Counted from the stretch's first letter, positions 26,517-38,806 are shown. The stretch: 64,000 nucleotides of DNA from Magnetospirillum aberrantis SpK (GCF_011022235.1 NZ_JAAIYP010000035.1:1-64000); one strand, 5' to 3'. Program-made: numbers and translations. The notes: generated by a model not told the origin, from the letters alone.

Positions 26517-28031
26517 TTATCGAGCAGCGACGGAGACGCCGTGGGCGGCAGCCTTCGCCAGCTCGAAATTGTCGATCAGCTTGGCCACCGAGGCGTGCAT
26601 CGGCTCAAGGAAGGTGTTGGGATAAACACCCATCCAGATCACGACGACGATCAGCGGCACGAACATCGCCACCTCGCGCGGGCTCATATCCAAGATGTCC
26701 TTGAGATCCTCGCGGGTCAGCTTGCCGAACATGACGCGGCGATAGAGATAGAGCGCGTAGCACGCCCCCAGGACCATACCGCTGGCGGCGAACAGCGCCA
26801 CCCAGGTGTTCATCTGGAACACCCCCAGCAGCACCAGGAACTCGCCGACGAAGCCGCCGGTTCCGGGCAGGCCGACCGAGGCCATGGTCATGAACATGAA
26901 CACCAGCGCGTATTTCGGCATGCGGGTGGCAAGGCCGCCGTAACGGGCGATCTCACGCGTATGCATGCGGTCGTAGACCACGCCGACGCAAAGGAACAGC
27001 GCGCCCGACACCACGCCGTGCGACAGCATCTGGTAGATGGCGCCCTCGACGCCCTGGGTGGTCATGGCGAAGGTGCCGATGGTGACGTAACCCATGTGCG
27101 CGACAGAGGAATAGGCGATCAGCTTCTTCATGTCCTCCTGAACCAGCGCCACCAGCGAGGTGTAAACCACGGCGACGATGGACAGGGTGAACACCAGCGG
27201 AGTGAAGAACTCGCTGGCCAGCGGGAACATCGGCACCGAGAAGCGCAGCAGGCCGTAACCGCCCATCTTCAGCAGCACGCCAGCCAGGATCACCGAGCCC
27301 GCCGTCGGCGCCTCGACGTGGGCGTCGGGCAACCAGGTGTGCACCGGCCACATGGGCACCTTGACCGCGAAGGAGGCGAAGAACGCCAGCCACAGCCACA
27401 GTTGCATGCTCTGCGGGAAGGTGTGGGCCATCAGCGTCGGGATGTCGGTGGTGTGCGCCTGATAGTACATCGCCAGCATGGCGACCAGCATCAGCACCGA
27501 ACCCGCCAGGGTGTAGAGGAAGAACTTGAAGGCGGCGTAGACGCGGCGCTGGCCGCCCCACACGCCGATGATGATGAACATGGGGATCAGCACGCCTTCG
27601 AAGAAGACGTAGAACAACACCATGTCGGTGGCGCAGAACATGCCGACCATCAAGGTCTCGAGGACCAGGAAGGCGACCATGTACTCCTTCACCCGCTTCT
27701 CCACCGCGCCGATGGTCGACAGGATGCAGATGGGGGTCAGGAAGGTCGACAGCAGCACGAACCACAGCGAGATGCCGTCCACGCCCATCGAATACGAGAT
27801 GGCCGTGCCGGGCAGCCACACCGCCGTTTCCTTCAGCTGGAACTCAGCCGAAGCGCCGTCGAAATTAGCCAGGATGAACAGCGACACCACGAAGGTCGCC
27901 AGCGAGGTGAGCAACGCCACGTTGCGGGCGTTGCGCGCCACCACCTGGGCTTCGCCGCGGATCGCCAGGATGAACAACGCGCCTACCAGCGGCAGGAACG
28001 TCGTCAGCGAGAGCAGAGGCCAGTCGGTCAT
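26517..28031 (-). CDS. nuoM: NADH-quinone oxidoreductase subunit M
   Basis: Antiporter-like proton-pumping subunit of complex I, 504 residues with about 14 transmembrane helices. The family signatures [20 protein letters not shown] and [19 protein letters not shown] are present, as are [20 protein letters not shown] and the following helix. Key glutamate and lysine residues of the channel are in these segments. Spacing to nuoL and nuoN is 15 and 12 bp. Confidence 0.96.
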   Translation of the reverse strand: MTDWPLLSLTTFLPLVGALFILAIRGEAQVVARNARNVALLTSLATFVVSLFILANFDGASAEFQLKETAVWLPGTAISYSMGVDGISLWFVLLSTFLTPICILSTIGAVEKRVKEYMVAFLVLETLMVGMFCATDMVLFYVFFEGVLIPMFIIIGVWGGQRRVYAAFKFFLYTLAGSVLMLVAMLAMYYQAHTTDIPTLMAHTFPQSMQLWLWLAFFASFAVKVPMWPVHTWLPDAHVEAPTAGSVILAGVLLKMGGYGLLRFSVPMFPLASEFFTPLVFTLSIVAVVYTSLVALVQEDMKKLIAYSSVAHMGYVTIGTFAMTTQGVEGAIYQMLSHGVVSGALFLCVGVVYDRMHTREIARYGGLATRMPKYALVFMFMTMASVGLPGTGGFVGEFLVLLGVFQMNTWVALFAASGMVLGACYALYLYRRVMFGKLTREDLKDILDMSPREVAMFVPLIVVVIWMGVYPNTFLEPMHASVAKLIDNFELAKAAAHGVSVAAR

Positions 28032-28046
28032 TTCTATCCCCAGGCT

Positions 28047-29972
28047 TTAGCGCGCGTTGAACATGTACCAGGTCACGAACACCGCCACGCCGATCAACAT
28101 CGCGAACGCGTAGTGGTAGAGGTAACCGGACTGGAACTTGCCGACCTTCCTGGCGATCACGCCGGTCGCGGCGGCCACGCCGTCGGGACCGACGCCGTCG
28201 ATCAGCGCCCCGTCACCGCCCTGCCACAGGCCACGGCCGATACGGAAGGCCGGACGGACGAACAGGAAGTCGTAGAGCTCATCGAAGTACCACTTGTTCA
28301 ACAAGAAGCGGTACAGGCCGTTGAAGGTGTTGGCCAGCGCGCCCGGAATGGACGGCACGAACATGTAGAGCACGTAGGCCAGGAAGATACCCGCCACGCC
28401 GACCACGGTCGGAGCCAGCGCCACCCACTCTTCCACATGGTGGGCGTGCTCGATGGTCTGATGCAGGTCCTTGATGGCGTCGCGCCAGAAATGTTCCTGG
28501 GCGTGGCCGACGAACATGTCGTAACCCAGCCAACCGCCGAACACCGCGCCGGCGGCCAGCACGAACAACGGCAGGATCATCACCGCCGGGCTTTCGTGCA
28601 CATGCGCCATCACATGTTCGTCGGCGCGCGGCTTGCCGTGGAAGGTCAGGATCAGCAGACGCCAGGAATAGAAGGCGGTCAGGAAGGCGGCGCCGATACC
28701 CATCCAGTAGGCCAGTTGGCCGACCAGGGAGTGCGAGGCGAAGGCGGCCTCCAGGATCATGTCCTTGGAGTAGTAGCCGGCGAAGAACGGGATGCCGGCC
28801 AGGGCCAGCGAGCCGATCCACATCAGCACCCAGGTCACCTTCACGTGCTTCCAGATGCCGCCCATGCGGCGGATATCCTGTTCGTCGCTCATGGCGTGGA
28901 TCACCGAGCCGGCACCGAGGAACAGCAACGCCTTGAAGAAGGCGTGGGTCATCAGGTGGAACACGGCGGCCTGATAGGCCGACACGCCGATGGCGAAGAA
29001 CATGTAGCCCAACTGCGAACAGGTGGAATACGCGATCACCCGCTTGATGTCGTTCTGGACGCAGCCGACGGTGGCGGCGAAGAACGCGGTGGCGGCACCG
29101 ACCAGGGTCACCACGGTCAGCGCGGTGTCCGAATACTCGAACAGCGGGCTCATGCGGGCGACCATGAAGACGCCGGCGGTCACCATGGTGGCTGCGTGGA
29201 TCAGCGCCGACACCGGGGTCGGTCCTTCCATGGCGTCGGGCAGCCAGGTGTGCAGGCCGAGCTGGGCCGACTTGCCCATGGCGCCGACGAACAGCAGCAG
29301 GCAGCAGATGGTGATGGCGTTGGCTTCCAGGCCGAAGAAGGTCACCGTGGCGGCGGCCTTGTCCGGGGCGGCGGCGAAGATGGCGTCGAACGACACGCTG
29401 TCGAACAGGAAGAACACGCCGAAGATGCCGAGCGCGAAACCGAAGTCGCCGACGCGGTTGACCACGAAGGCCTTGATGGCGGCGGCCGAGGCCGACGGCT
29501 TCTCGAACCAGAAGCCGATCAGCAGGTAGGACGCCAGACCCACGCCTTCCCAACCGAAGAACAACTGGATCAGATTGTCGGCGGTCACCAGCATCAGCAT
29601 GGCGAAGGTGAACAGCGACAGGTACGACATGAAGCGCGGAATGGCCGGGTCGTGGCTCATGTAGCCCACGGAATAGACGTGGACCATGAACGAAACCCAG
29701 GTCACCACGATCAGCATGACCGCGGTCAGCGTGTCGAACTTCAACGCCCACGACACGTCCAGGCTGCCCGACTGAATCCAGTGCAGCAGCGTGATGGTCA
29801 CGGCGTTGCCGTCGATGGCGACGTCCTTGAAGATCAGGGCCGAACAGGCGGCCGAGATGCCCAACAACGTGCAGGTGACAAGCTGCGCCCCGCGGTCACC
29901 GATGAAGCGGCCGAAAAAGCCGGCAACGATCGAGCCCAGCAGCGGCAGGAAAACGGCGGCGACAAATTGCAT
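28047..29972 (-). CDS. nuoL: NADH-quinone oxidoreductase subunit L
   Basis: The distal antiporter-like subunit of complex I, 641 residues. The conserved HTWLPDAMEGPTPVSALIHA and FFGWEGVGLASYLLIGFWFE signatures are clear, and the long C-terminal part includes the lateral helix HL that spans the membrane arm. A very long open frame on the opposite strand over this gene and nuoM is only a codon-bias shadow. Confidence 0.97.
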   Translation of the reverse strand: MQFVAAVFLPLLGSIVAGFFGRFIGDRGAQLVTCTLLGISAACSALIFKDVAIDGNAVTITLLHWIQSGSLDVSWALKFDTLTAVMLIVVTWVSFMVHVYSVGYMSHDPAIPRFMSYLSLFTFAMLMLVTADNLIQLFFGWEGVGLASYLLIGFWFEKPSASAAAIKAFVVNRVGDFGFALGIFGVFFLFDSVSFDAIFAAAPDKAAATVTFFGLEANAITICCLLLFVGAMGKSAQLGLHTWLPDAMEGPTPVSALIHAATMVTAGVFMVARMSPLFEYSDTALTVVTLVGAATAFFAATVGCVQNDIKRVIAYSTCSQLGYMFFAIGVSAYQAAVFHLMTHAFFKALLFLGAGSVIHAMSDEQDIRRMGGIWKHVKVTWVLMWIGSLALAGIPFFAGYYSKDMILEAAFASHSLVGQLAYWMGIGAAFLTAFYSWRLLILTFHGKPRADEHVMAHVHESPAVMILPLFVLAAGAVFGGWLGYDMFVGHAQEHFWRDAIKDLHQTIEHAHHVEEWVALAPTVVGVAGIFLAYVLYMFVPSIPGALANTFNGLYRFLLNKWYFDELYDFLFVRPAFRIGRGLWQGGDGALIDGVGPDGVAAATGVIARKVGKFQSGYLYHYAFAMLIGVAVFVTWYMFNAR

Positions 29973-29978
29973 CGCTGA

Positions 29979-30290
29979 TTACCCCTTGAGCTGGCTGATT
30001 TCCTCGACCGCGATGGTGCCGCGGTTGCGGAAGAAGACGACGACGATGGCCAGACCGATGGCCGCCTCAGCGGCGGCGACGGTCAGGATGAACATGGCGA
30101 ACACCTGTCCCACCAGATCGTTCAGGTAGGAGGAGAACGCCACCATGTTGAGGTTCACCGCCAACAGCATCAGCTCGACGCTCATCATGATGATGATGAC
30201 GTTCTTGCGGTTCAGGAAGATGCCGAACACGCCCAGCGTGAACAGCATGGCGGCGACGGTCAGATAATGGGCGAGACCGATCTCGAACAT
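29979..30290 (-). CDS. nuoK: NADH-quinone oxidoreductase subunit K
   Basis: Small membrane subunit of complex I, 103 residues with three transmembrane helices. The conserved buried glutamates of the proton path are in [14 protein letters not shown] and [11 protein letters not shown]. Length is typical (about 100 residues). The start ATG at 30288-30290 shares one base with the nuoJ stop. The frame continues upstream only through nuoJ. Confidence 0.96.
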   Translation of the reverse strand: MFEIGLAHYLTVAAMLFTLGVFGIFLNRKNVIIIMMSVELMLLAVNLNMVAFSSYLNDLVGQVFAMFILTVAAAEAAIGLAIVVVFFRNRGTIAVEEISQLKG

Positions 30291-30901
30291 CAGATGCCTC
30301 CCCCAGTGGGAACCTTGACGATTTCGACGCTGTTCTTGGCGGTGCGCGCGACCTGATCGGCGATCACCTGCTTGCGGACACCTTCGCGGCGGCGCAGCGT
30401 CAGCAGGATGGTGCCCACCATGGCCACCAGCAGCACCAGACCCGAGGCCTGGAACAGATAGGCGTAGGTGGTGTAGAGCAGCCGGCCCAGGGCCTCGGTA
30501 TTGGAGACCTCGGCCACCGGCGGCATGGGCGAACGCACCAGCGCCTCGACGTCGGGGGCGAAGGCCCAGCCGCCGAACAAGGTGGCCAGTTCGACCAGCA
30601 GCACCAGACCGACCACCGCGCCGGTGGGCAGGTACTGCAAGAAGCCCTCGCGCAGCTTGAGGAAGTTGATGTCGAGCATCATCACCACGAACAGGAACAG
30701 CACCGCCACCGCGCCGACGTAAACCACCACCAGAACCATGGCGAGGAATTCGGCGCCGAGCAGCAGGAACAGCCCGGCCGCGTTGAAGAAGCACAAGATG
30801 AGGAACAGCACGGAATTGACCGGGTTGCGGGCGGAGATCACCATCACCGCGCTACCCACGGTCAAAGCCGCGAACATGTAGAAAATAAGAGCCGCGATCA
30901 T
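30290..30901 (-). CDS. nuoJ: NADH-quinone oxidoreductase subunit J
   Basis: Membrane subunit of complex I, 203 residues with five transmembrane helices. The opening [21 protein letters not shown] and the segment [23 protein letters not shown], with the pi-bulge helix involved in coupling, are family hallmarks. It follows nuoI by 13 bp. Confidence 0.95.
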   Translation of the reverse strand: MIAALIFYMFAALTVGSAVMVISARNPVNSVLFLILCFFNAAGLFLLLGAEFLAMVLVVVYVGAVAVLFLFVVMMLDINFLKLREGFLQYLPTGAVVGLVLLVELATLFGGWAFAPDVEALVRSPMPPVAEVSNTEALGRLLYTTYAYLFQASGLVLLVAMVGTILLTLRRREGVRKQVIADQVARTAKNSVEIVKVPTGGGI

Positions 30902-30914
30902 GCCGTCCCCCTGA

Positions 30915-31403
30915 TCACCGGTAAGGCGCGTCGGTGGCGGCGCGGAGGGCCAGTTCGGCCTCCCAGCGGTCGCCGTTAGCGAGCAGTTTGGCCTTGTTGT
31001 ACATCAACTCGGCGCGGGTCTCGGTGGCGAACTCGAAGTTCGGCCCCTCGACGATGGCGTCGACCGGGCATGCCTCCTGGCACAGGCCGCAATAGATGCA
31101 CTTGGTCATGTCGATGTCGTAGCGCCGGGCCCGGCGGGAACCATCGTCGCGGGGTTCCGCCTCGATGGTGATGGCCTGGGCCGGACACACCGCCTCGCAC
31201 AGCTTGCAGGCGATGCAGCGTTCCTCGCCGTTGGCATAACGGCGCAACGCGTGCTCGCCGCGGAAGCGGGTCGACAGCGGCCCCTTTTCATAGGGGTAGT
31301 TGATGGTCACCGGAGACTTGAACATGTAGCGCAGCGTCATGGCCAAGCCCTGCACGAGCTCTACCAGCAGGAACGCCCGCGCGGTGCGGTCGATGAAAGC
31401 CAT
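30915..31403 (-). CDS. nuoI: NADH-quinone oxidoreductase subunit I
   Basis: Peripheral-arm iron-sulfur subunit of complex I, 162 residues. It carries two [4Fe-4S] clusters (N6a and N6b), seen as [16 protein letters not shown] and [16 protein letters not shown]. They pass electrons from NuoG towards cluster N2 in NuoB. The N-terminal helix is amphipathic and lies on the membrane. Gap to nuoH is 10 bp. Confidence 0.97.
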   Translation of the reverse strand: MAFIDRTARAFLLVELVQGLAMTLRYMFKSPVTINYPYEKGPLSTRFRGEHALRRYANGEERCIACKLCEAVCPAQAITIEAEPRDDGSRRARRYDIDMTKCIYCGLCQEACPVDAIVEGPNFEFATETRAELMYNKAKLLANGDRWEAELALRAATDAPYR

Positions 31404-31413
31404 CTCTTACTCC

Positions 31414-32442
31414 TTAACCCTGACCCGGCAGCCAACCGAACGCGACCAGCACGCCCGAGGTCAGCACCAGCCACAGCAGCGAGAACGGCAGGAATATCTT
31501 CCAGCCCAAGCGCATCAGTTGGTCATAGCGATAGCGCGGGAAGGTGGCGCGCACCCACAGGAAGATGAACAGGATGGCGCAGATCTTGAGCGCGAACCAG
31601 ATCACCCCCGGAATGGGCAGCCATTCCAGCCCCGGCACCGCCAGCCAGCCGCCCAGGAACAGCACCACGCAGATGCCGCTCATCAGGATCATGTTGGCGT
31701 ACTCACCGAGGAAGAACAGGGCGAAGGTCATCGCCGAGTATTCCACGTTGTAGCCGGCCACCAGTTCCGATTCCGACTCGGGCAAGTCGAACGGCGCGCG
31801 GTTGGTTTCCGCCAGGATCGACACCACGTAGATGATGAACATCGGGAAGTGCGGAATGACGTACCAGATGGTTTCCTTCTGCCTGAGCACGATGTCCGAC
31901 AGGTTCAGCGAGCCGGCGCTGATCAGCACCGAGATCATCACCAGACCCATGGAAACTTCGTACGACACCATCTGCGCCGCCGAACGCAGGCCGCCCAGGA
32001 AGGCGTATTTCGAGTTGGAGGCCCAGCCCGACATGATGATGCCGTAGACGCCCAACGACGAGATGGCGAACAGATACAGCACGCCGACATTGATGTCGGC
32101 CAGCACCCAACCTTCATCGAACGGAATGACCGCCCAGGCGATCAACGCCAGGATGAAGGTCAGCATCGGCGCGACCAGGAACACCACCTTGTTGGCGCCG
32201 GTCGGCAGGATGGTTTCCTTGAGGAACAGCTTGGCGCCGTCGGCCAGCGGTTGCAGCAGGCCCAGGGGGCCGACCACGTTCGGGCCCTTGCGCAGTTGGA
32301 TGGCGCCGATGACCTTGCGCTCGGCATAGGTCAGATAGGCGACCGCCACCAAGAGCGGCAGGACGATGGCGAGAATCTGGAGGACGATGACGACCAGACG
32401 CCAGATCTCGGCGGGCAGCAGCCCAGAGAGCAGATCAACCAT
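31414..32442 (-). CDS. nuoH: NADH-quinone oxidoreductase subunit H
   Basis: Membrane subunit of complex I that joins the two arms and forms part of the quinone chamber, 342 residues and eight transmembrane helices. Family sequences [40 protein letters not shown] (the quinone-site loop) and [18 protein letters not shown] are present. I chose the ATG at 32442 ([10 protein letters not shown]), which overlaps the nuoG end by 8 bp; an in-frame ATG 30 bp further upstream would lie within nuoG. Confidence 0.95.
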   Translation of the reverse strand: MVDLLSGLLPAEIWRLVVIVLQILAIVLPLLVAVAYLTYAERKVIGAIQLRKGPNVVGPLGLLQPLADGAKLFLKETILPTGANKVVFLVAPMLTFILALIAWAVIPFDEGWVLADINVGVLYLFAISSLGVYGIIMSGWASNSKYAFLGGLRSAAQMVSYEVSMGLVMISVLISAGSLNLSDIVLRQKETIWYVIPHFPMFIIYVVSILAETNRAPFDLPESESELVAGYNVEYSAMTFALFFLGEYANMILMSGICVVLFLGGWLAVPGLEWLPIPGVIWFALKICAILFIFLWVRATFPRYRYDQLMRLGWKIFLPFSLLWLVLTSGVLVAFGWLPGQG

Positions 32443-34510
32443 GGGTCCCCGTCTTCTTTTGGTTGCAGCCACAGCCTTCGCCGAACGCGGCCGTGCATTC
32501 CGCCATGGTCTTGGAGGCGCGGCTGATCGGGTCGGTCATGTAGTAGTTGTCGATGGCGGAAGCCAGCGGCTTGTCCGAGAGCGGACCTTCGGAACCGAAA
32601 GCCGAACCCCAGGCGGCCGAGGCCAGAACGTTCTGGGTGGCGAACACGGCGTTCACCGCCGCCATGCGCGCCCGCACCTGGGCGGGCGTGTCATAGGGCA
32701 ACGCCTGACCCAGCACGTCGGACAGGGCACGCACCACGCGCCAGTCTTCCTTGGCCTCGCCCGGCGGGAAGATCGCCAGTTGGGTCCGCTGGACGCGACC
32801 TTCGGTGTTGACGAAGGTCGCCGACTTCTCGGTATAGGCGGCACCCGGCAACACCACGTCGGCACGCTGGGCACCGGAATCGCCATGAGACCCGAGATAG
32901 ACCACGAAGGCGTTGCCCAAGCCCTGGGTGTCGATCTCGTCGGCACCCAACAGGAACACGGCCGAGATGTCACCCGAGGCGGCGCCGGCAACGATGCCGG
33001 CGACGTCGCGACCGCCCTGCCCCGGCACGAAACCAAGGTCAAGGCCGCCGACACGGGCGGCGGCGGTGTGCAGCACGTTGAAACCGTTCCAGCCTTCCGC
33101 CACCACGCCGGCGGCGTCGGCGATCTTCTTGGCCAGGGCCAGGATCGCGGCGCCGTCATCGCGGGAAAGCGCCCCCTGACCAAGGATGATGGCCGGCTTC
33201 TTGGCCGCCTTCAGTACTTCGAGGAAGGGATGCTTGCCGCTGGCGATGTCGGCCAGAACGGCGGCGCTGTCGCCCAGCCATTCGTGCTTGAAGGTCAGGT
33301 CGGCCTTGGGGCCGACAACCGCCGCCTTGAATCCGCCCTCAAGGTAACGCTTGCGGATGCGGGCGTTGAGGACCGGAGCTTCCTTGCGCGGGTTCGAACC
33401 GATCACCAGCAGCGCGTCGGCATCCTCGATGCCGGCGATGGTGCTGTTGAACAGGTACGAGGCGCGGACGGAAGCATCCAGCTTGGCGCCGTCCTGGCGG
33501 CAGTCGATATTGGCCGAGCCGAGAGCGGCCAGCAGATCCTTGACCGCCACCATGGTCTCGCAATCGGTCTGGTCACCGGCGATGGCGGCGATCTTGGAAC
33601 CGGGCAGGCCCTTCAGCCTGTCGGCGATGGCGGCGAATGCCTCGCCCCAGCTGGCGGGAACCAGCTTGCCATCCTTGCGGACATAGGGACGGTCCAGGCG
33701 CTGACGCTTGAGGCCGTCCACGGCGAAGCGCGAACGGTCACCCAGCCATTCCTCGTTGATGTCGTCGTTGACGCGCGGAAGGATGCGCACCACCTCGTTG
33801 CCGCGCGTATCGACGCGGATGGCGGCGCCAAGCGCGTCCATGGCGTCAACGCTTTCGGTCTTCTTCAGTTCCCACGCACGGTAGGTGTAGGCCGCCGGCT
33901 TGTTGGTCAGCGCCCCCACCGGGCACAGGTCGATCAGGTTGCCCGACAGCTCCGAGGACAGCGCGGCGTCCACGTATTTGGAGATTTCCATGTGCTCGCC
34001 GCGATGCAGACCGCCGAGGACCGGGGTGCCGGCGATCTCGGTGATGAAGCGGACGCAGCGGGTGCACTGGATGCAGCGGGTCATCCAGGTCTGGACCAGC
34101 GGGCCATAGGTCTTGTCCTCGACCGCCCGCTTTTCCTCCTGGTAGCGACCGCGGTCGCCGCCATAGGTCATGGCCTGATCCTGAAGATCACACTCGCCGC
34201 CCTGGTCGCAGATCGGGCAATCCAGGGGATGGTTGATCAGCAGGAATTCCATGACACCCTGGCGCGCCTTGCGCACCTTGGCGTTGTTGGTGTGGACCAC
34301 CATGCCCTCGCCCACCGGCTGAGAGCAGGACGACACCATTTTCGGCATCTTTTCCACTTCGACCAGGCACATGCGGCAATTGCCGGCGACGGCCAAGCGT
34401 TCGTGATAGCAAAAACGCGGAATCTCGATCCCGAGTTCCTCGGCGGCCTGGAGGATGGTTACCCCGGCCTCGACTTCGATCTCGCGTCCGTCGATGGTCA
34501 GTTTGGGCAT
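32435..34510 (-). CDS. nuoG: NADH-quinone oxidoreductase subunit G
   Basis: Largest peripheral-arm subunit of complex I, 691 residues. The N-terminal ferredoxin-type domain holds a [2Fe-2S] cluster ([19 protein letters not shown]). His/Cys-ligated and Cys-ligated [4Fe-4S] sites follow ([19 protein letters not shown] and [10 protein letters not shown]). The rest is a molybdopterin-oxidoreductase-like domain without molybdenum function. The C-terminal end contains CGCNQKK with extra cysteines that I cannot assign. Length matches alphaproteobacterial and mitochondrial 75-kDa-type subunits. Confidence 0.96.
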   Translation of the reverse strand: MPKLTIDGREIEVEAGVTILQAAEELGIEIPRFCYHERLAVAGNCRMCLVEVEKMPKMVSSCSQPVGEGMVVHTNNAKVRKARQGVMEFLLINHPLDCPICDQGGECDLQDQAMTYGGDRGRYQEEKRAVEDKTYGPLVQTWMTRCIQCTRCVRFITEIAGTPVLGGLHRGEHMEISKYVDAALSSELSGNLIDLCPVGALTNKPAAYTYRAWELKKTESVDAMDALGAAIRVDTRGNEVVRILPRVNDDINEEWLGDRSRFAVDGLKRQRLDRPYVRKDGKLVPASWGEAFAAIADRLKGLPGSKIAAIAGDQTDCETMVAVKDLLAALGSANIDCRQDGAKLDASVRASYLFNSTIAGIEDADALLVIGSNPRKEAPVLNARIRKRYLEGGFKAAVVGPKADLTFKHEWLGDSAAVLADIASGKHPFLEVLKAAKKPAIILGQGALSRDDGAAILALAKKIADAAGVVAEGWNGFNVLHTAAARVGGLDLGFVPGQGGRDVAGIVAGAASGDISAVFLLGADEIDTQGLGNAFVVYLGSHGDSGAQRADVVLPGAAYTEKSATFVNTEGRVQRTQLAIFPPGEAKEDWRVVRALSDVLGQALPYDTPAQVRARMAAVNAVFATQNVLASAAWGSAFGSEGPLSDKPLASAIDNYYMTDPISRASKTMAECTAAFGEGCGCNQKKTGTHG

Positions 34511-34526
34511 TTGGCGTCTTCTCTCC

Positions 34527-35804
34527 TCAGGCCGCGCTCTGGGACCGTCCCGCGATCTTCTTCTCGACCTCGGAGCGGAAGTTGCGGATCAGACCCTGGA
34601 TCGGCCACGCCGCGGCGTCGCCAAGGGCGCAAATGGTATGGCCTTCCACCTGACGGGTGACCTGTTCCAGAAGCTCGACCTCTTCCATCGAGGATTCGCC
34701 CCGGACCAGCTTTTCCATCAGGCGCCACATCCAGCCGGTGCCTTCGCGGCAAGGCGTGCATTGACCACAGGATTCGTGCTTGTAGAAGCGCGACAGCCGG
34801 GCGATGGCGCGGACGATGTCGGTGGACTTGTCCATCACGATCACCGCCGCCGTACCCAGACCCGAGCGCACGTCACGCAGGCTGTCGAAATCCATCAGCA
34901 CTTCGTCGCAGATCGACTTGGGCAGCGCCGGCACCGACGAACCGCCGGGAATGACGGCCAACAGGTTGTCCCAGCCGCCACGCACGCCGCCGGCATGCTT
35001 TTCCAAGAGTTCCTTGAGCGGAATGCCCATTTCCTCTTCGACGTTGCACGGCTTGTTCACATGGCCCGAGATGCAGAACAGCTTGGTGCCCGAGTTCTTC
35101 GGCCGGCCCAGACCGGTAAACCACGACGCCGAACGGCGCATGATGGTCGGCACCACGGCGATGGATTCGACGTTGTTCACCGTTGTCGGGCAACCGTACA
35201 GACCGACACCGGCCGGGAACGGCGGCTTCAGGCGCGGCTGGCCCTTCTTGCCTTCAAGGCTTTCGATCAGCGCCGATTCCTCGCCGCAGACGTAGGCGCC
35301 GGCGCCGCGATGGACATAGAGATCGAAATCCCATCCCGAACCACAGGCGTTCTTGCCGATCAGCCCGGCGTCATAGGCTTGGTCGATGGCGGCCTGAAGG
35401 TGCTCGGCCTCGCGCACGAACTCGCCGCGGATGTAGATGTAGGAGGCGTGCGCGCCGATGGCGAAAGAGGCGATCAGCGCGCCCTCGACCAGCTTGTGCG
35501 GGTCGAAACGCATGATCTCGCGGTCCTTGCAGGTACCGGGCTCGCCTTCGTCGGCGTTGATCACCAGATAATGCGGGCGCACGCCCTCGGTCTTGGGCAT
35601 GAAGGACCACTTCATGCCGGTGCCGAAACCGGCGCCGCCACGGCCGCGCAGGCCGGAATTCTTGACTTCCTCGATGATGGCGTCGCGGCCACGTTCAAGG
35701 ATGGCCTTGGTGTTGTCCCAGTCGCCGCGTGCCTGGGCGCCCTTGAGGCCCCAGTCGTGCAGACCGTACAGGTTGGTGAAGATACGATCCTGGTCGCGCA
35801 GCAT
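34527..35804 (-). CDS. nuoF: NADH-quinone oxidoreductase subunit F
   Basis: NADH- and FMN-binding subunit of complex I, 425 residues, where NADH is oxidised. The FMN/NADH glycine loop [19 protein letters not shown] is near residue 60, [13 protein letters not shown] binds FMN, and the N3 [4Fe-4S] cluster is in [15 protein letters not shown]. The start ATG (MLRDQDRIF) shares a base with the nuoE stop. The frame continues upstream only as a shadow inside nuoE. Confidence 0.97.
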   Translation of the reverse strand: MLRDQDRIFTNLYGLHDWGLKGAQARGDWDNTKAILERGRDAIIEEVKNSGLRGRGGAGFGTGMKWSFMPKTEGVRPHYLVINADEGEPGTCKDREIMRFDPHKLVEGALIASFAIGAHASYIYIRGEFVREAEHLQAAIDQAYDAGLIGKNACGSGWDFDLYVHRGAGAYVCGEESALIESLEGKKGQPRLKPPFPAGVGLYGCPTTVNNVESIAVVPTIMRRSASWFTGLGRPKNSGTKLFCISGHVNKPCNVEEEMGIPLKELLEKHAGGVRGGWDNLLAVIPGGSSVPALPKSICDEVLMDFDSLRDVRSGLGTAAVIVMDKSTDIVRAIARLSRFYKHESCGQCTPCREGTGWMWRLMEKLVRGESSMEEVELLEQVTRQVEGHTICALGDAAAWPIQGLIRNFRSEVEKKIAGRSQSAA

Positions 35805-36436
35805 CAGGCCTTCTCCCCCTTGGAGTTCGAAGCGCCTAACGGCGCGGGCACGAAGGTGAGCTCGGTGAGCGTGGTCGGGCCACCCTCGGGGGCCGAGAAC
35901 TGACGGCCGTTCTGAGGACCGGTCTTGGGCGTCTCGCCGCGCTTGAGCGCTTCGAGCACCGCCTGGGTGGTCTCGGGGGTCAGATCCTCGTAATAGTCGT
36001 CGTTGACCTGCATCATGGGGGCGTTGGTGCACGCCCCCAGGCATTCCACCTCGGACAAGGTGAACAGGCCGTCGGCCGAGGTCTCGCCCCATTCGACGCC
36101 CAGCACCTGCTTGGCGGTTTCGGCGACACCGTCGCAGCCGCGCAGCAGACAGCAGATGTTGGTGCACACCTGGACGTGGAACTTACCCACGGGCTTCTGG
36201 TTGTACATGGTGTAGAAGGTCACCACCTCCTGCACCCGGATGGGGGCCATGTCCAACATCTCGGCGACATATTCCATCACCGCCTGGCTGGTCCAGCCGA
36301 CCTGGCGCTGAGCCAGGTCCAACAGCGGCATCACCGCCGATTGCTGCTTTCCCGCCGGGTACTTGGCGATGATCTTCTTCGCCTTTTCCAGGTTTTCGGG
36401 GGTGAAGGCGAAGCTTTGCATTTCGTCGTTGCTCAT
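35804..36436 (-). CDS. nuoE: NADH-quinone oxidoreductase subunit E
   Basis: Thioredoxin-fold [2Fe-2S] subunit (cluster N1a) of complex I, 210 residues. Ligands lie in [13 protein letters not shown] and [11 protein letters not shown]. About 45 residues beyond the core are present at the C terminus (from [13 protein letters not shown] on), rich in Pro and Gly, as seen in alphaproteobacterial NuoE. The start overlaps the nuoD stop by four bases. Confidence 0.96.
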   Translation of the reverse strand: MSNDEMQSFAFTPENLEKAKKIIAKYPAGKQQSAVMPLLDLAQRQVGWTSQAVMEYVAEMLDMAPIRVQEVVTFYTMYNQKPVGKFHVQVCTNICCLLRGCDGVAETAKQVLGVEWGETSADGLFTLSEVECLGACTNAPMMQVNDDYYEDLTPETTQAVLEALKRGETPKTGPQNGRQFSAPEGGPTTLTELTFVPAPLGASNSKGEKA

Positions 36437-37611
36437 CGGTCGATCTCGCCGAAAACGATGTCGATGGAGCCGATATTGGCCACCACGTCGGCCAGCATGT
36501 GTCCCTTGGACATCATGTCCAGCGCCTGAAGATGGACGTAACCCGGCGGACGGATCTTACAGCGGTACGGCTTGTTGGTGCCGTCCGAGACCAGATAGAC
36601 CGCGAACTCGCCCTTGGGCGCCTCGACCGCGGCGTAAACCTCGCCGGCCGGCACGTGGAAGCCCTCGGAGAACAGCTTGAAGTGATGAATCAGCGCTTCC
36701 ATCGAGCGCTTCATCTCGGCGCGCGGCGGCGGCGTGACCTTGCGGTTCTCGGCGCGCACCGGACCTTCCGGCATCTCCTTGACGCACTGCTTCATGATCT
36801 TGATGGATTCGCGCATCTCGACCACACGGATCAGGTAGCGATCATAGCAATCGCCATGCTTGCCGATGGGGATGTCGAAATCCATGCGGTCGTAGACGTC
36901 GTAGGGCTGGCTCTTGCGCAGGTCCCAGGCGATGCCCGAGGCGCGCAGGTTGGGACCGGTGAAGCCCCAGTCCAGCGCCTGTTCGGCGTTGACCGTGCCG
37001 ATGTCGACCGTCCGCTGCTTGAAGATACGGTTCTCGGTCACCAAGGTCTCGATGTCGTCGAGCACTTTGGGGAAAGTCTCGCACCACGCGGCGATGTCTT
37101 CCAGCAGGCCCGGAGGCAGGTCCATGGCGACGCCGCCGACGCGGAAGTAATTGGCATGCAGACGAGCGCCGCAAGCGCGCTCGTAGAACTCCATCAATTT
37201 CTCGCGTTCCTCGAAGCCCCACAGCATGGGCGTCATGCCGCCGACGTCGAAGACGAAGGCGCAGACGTTGAGCAGGTGGTTGAGGATGCGGCTGATCTCG
37301 GCATAAAGCGTGCGGACGTACTGACCGCGTAGCGGCACCTCGACGCCCAGCAGCCGTTCCGCCGCCAGCACGTAGGGGTGTTCCTGGGCCATGGTGCCGA
37401 CATAGTCGAGACGGTCGAAATAGGGAATCGACTGCTGATAGGCCTTATGCTCGATCAACTTCTCGGTGCCGCGGTGCAACAGGCCGATATGCGGATCGGC
37501 GCGTTCGACCACCTCGCCCGACATCTCGAGGATCAGACGCAACACGCCGTGCGCGGCCGGGTGCTGCGGACCAAAGTTGATGTTGTAGCTCTTGATCTGG
37601 GATTCGGCCAT
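36433..37611 (-). CDS. nuoD: NADH-quinone oxidoreductase subunit D
   Basis: 49-kDa-type subunit of complex I that forms the quinone-binding pocket with NuoB, 392 residues. [15 protein letters not shown] near the N terminus holds the catalytic quinone-contacting histidine, and the C terminus DIVFGEIDR is universally conserved. NuoC and NuoD are separate proteins here, unlike the E. coli NuoCD fusion. I chose ATG at 37611 ([13 protein letters not shown]) over an in-frame ATG 30 bp earlier, because the earlier one lies in nuoC. Confidence 0.97.
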   Translation of the reverse strand: MAESQIKSYNINFGPQHPAAHGVLRLILEMSGEVVERADPHIGLLHRGTEKLIEHKAYQQSIPYFDRLDYVGTMAQEHPYVLAAERLLGVEVPLRGQYVRTLYAEISRILNHLLNVCAFVFDVGGMTPMLWGFEEREKLMEFYERACGARLHANYFRVGGVAMDLPPGLLEDIAAWCETFPKVLDDIETLVTENRIFKQRTVDIGTVNAEQALDWGFTGPNLRASGIAWDLRKSQPYDVYDRMDFDIPIGKHGDCYDRYLIRVVEMRESIKIMKQCVKEMPEGPVRAENRKVTPPPRAEMKRSMEALIHHFKLFSEGFHVPAGEVYAAVEAPKGEFAVYLVSDGTNKPYRCKIRPPGYVHLQALDMMSKGHMLADVVANIGSIDIVFGEIDR

Positions 37612-37612
37612 G

Positions 37613-38221
37613 TCAGCGGCTCCCTTCCGCCTTCTCGTCACCCGGCAGCGGCCCTTGGCCCTCCCACGGCGACAGGAAGTCGAAGTTGCGGAAATCCTGG
37701 GTCAGCTTGACCGGTTCGTAGACGCAGCGCTTCTGCTCTTCGTCGTAACGCACTTCCACGTACCCGGTGAGCGGGAAGTCCTTGCGCAGCGGATGCCCCT
37801 CGAAACCATAATCGGTCAGGATGCGGCGCAGGTCGGGATGGTCCGAGAACATCACCCCGTACATGTCCCAGGTCTCGCGCTCGAACCAGCCGGCGGCGCT
37901 GAACACCCCGGTAATGGACGGCACGGCGGTATCCTCGTCGGTGTGCACTTTGACGCGGACGCGCTGGTTGTGCTTCATCGACAGCAAATGATAGACGACG
38001 TCGAACCGCAGTTCGCGGGCGGGATAATCCACGCCGCAGACGTCAACCACCTGCTTGAACAGGCACGTGGTGTCGTCGCGGAGGAAACTCATCACCTTCA
38101 CGATCGAGGCGGTTCGCACGAGAATGGTCAACTCGCCCACGCGGTTGACCTCGGTCTCGAGAACGTCGTTCGGCAGGGCGGCGGCGATGTAGTCGCCCAA
38201 ATCCTTCAGCGCTTGCGTCAT
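37613..38221 (-). CDS. nuoC: NADH-quinone oxidoreductase subunit C
   Basis: 30-kDa-type structural subunit of the complex I connecting module, 202 residues. The signatures [20 protein letters not shown] and [20 protein letters not shown] are clear, with [19 protein letters not shown] towards the end. It has no cofactors. It starts 24 bp after nuoB ends and stops one base before nuoD. Confidence 0.96.
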   Translation of the reverse strand: MTQALKDLGDYIAAALPNDVLETEVNRVGELTILVRTASIVKVMSFLRDDTTCLFKQVVDVCGVDYPARELRFDVVYHLLSMKHNQRVRVKVHTDEDTAVPSITGVFSAAGWFERETWDMYGVMFSDHPDLRRILTDYGFEGHPLRKDFPLTGYVEVRYDEEQKRCVYEPVKLTQDFRNFDFLSPWEGQGPLPGDEKAEGSR

Positions 38222-38245
38222 GGTGGTCGGCCGTCCCTGATGTCA

Positions 38246-38806
38246 CTAACGAAGGATGGTGCCGGTACGGCGAATCTTCTTCTGCAACTGCAAGATGCCG
38301 TACAGAAGAGCCTCGGCGGTCGGCGGGCAACCGGGAACGTAGACGTCCACCGGAACGATGCGATCACAACCACGCACCACGGAATAGGAATAGTGGTAGT
38401 AGCCACCGCCGTTGGCGCACGACCCCATGGACAGCACGTAGCGCGGCTCGGCCATTTGGTCGTACACGCGGCGCAGCGCCGGGGCCATCTTGTTGGTCAG
38501 CGTGCCAGCGACGATCATCAGGTCCGACTGGCGCGGGCTGGGACGGAAGACGACGCCGAAGCGGTCCATATCGTAGCGCGAACAGCCGGCATGCATCATT
38601 TCCACGGCACAGCAGGCCAGACCGAAGGTCATCGGCCACATGGAGCCGGTGCGGGCCCAGTTGACCAGCTTGTCGACGCTGGCCAGCACGAACCCTTTGT
38701 CCTGAAGCTGGTCGGTGACCATCTGCATCACGCCGTCTTGCGCCGCGCCAGAAGGCAGCGGCGCCGCATGCGTGGGCGTCACCAGTCCGGAATTGGTCAC
38801 TCCCAT
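38246..38806 (-). CDS. nuoB: NADH-quinone oxidoreductase subunit B
   Basis: PSST-type subunit of complex I with the terminal [4Fe-4S] cluster N2, 186 residues. The ligands include the tandem cysteines in [14 protein letters not shown] plus cysteines in MGSCANGGG and [10 protein letters not shown]2 donates electrons to quinone at the NuoD interface. I placed the start at 38806 (MGVTNSGLV). The frame is open upstream but overlaps nuoA more than needed; the overlap at this start is 10 bp. Confidence 0.96.
   Translation of the reverse strand: MGVTNSGLVTPTHAAPLPSGAAQDGVMQMVTDQLQDKGFVLASVDKLVNWARTGSMWPMTFGLACCAVEMMHAGCSRYDMDRFGVVFRPSPRQSDLMIVAGTLTNKMAPALRRVYDQMAEPRYVLSMGSCANGGGYYHYSYSVVRGCDRIVPVDVYVPGCPPTAEALLYGILQLQKKIRRTGTILR

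Noticed and set aside
25584-29978. Very long plus-strand open frame (over 1,400 codons) opposite nuoL, nuoM and nuoN
   Set aside because: The translation is a low-complexity His/Gln/Arg/Asp mix produced by the high-GC codon bias of the real minus-strand genes.
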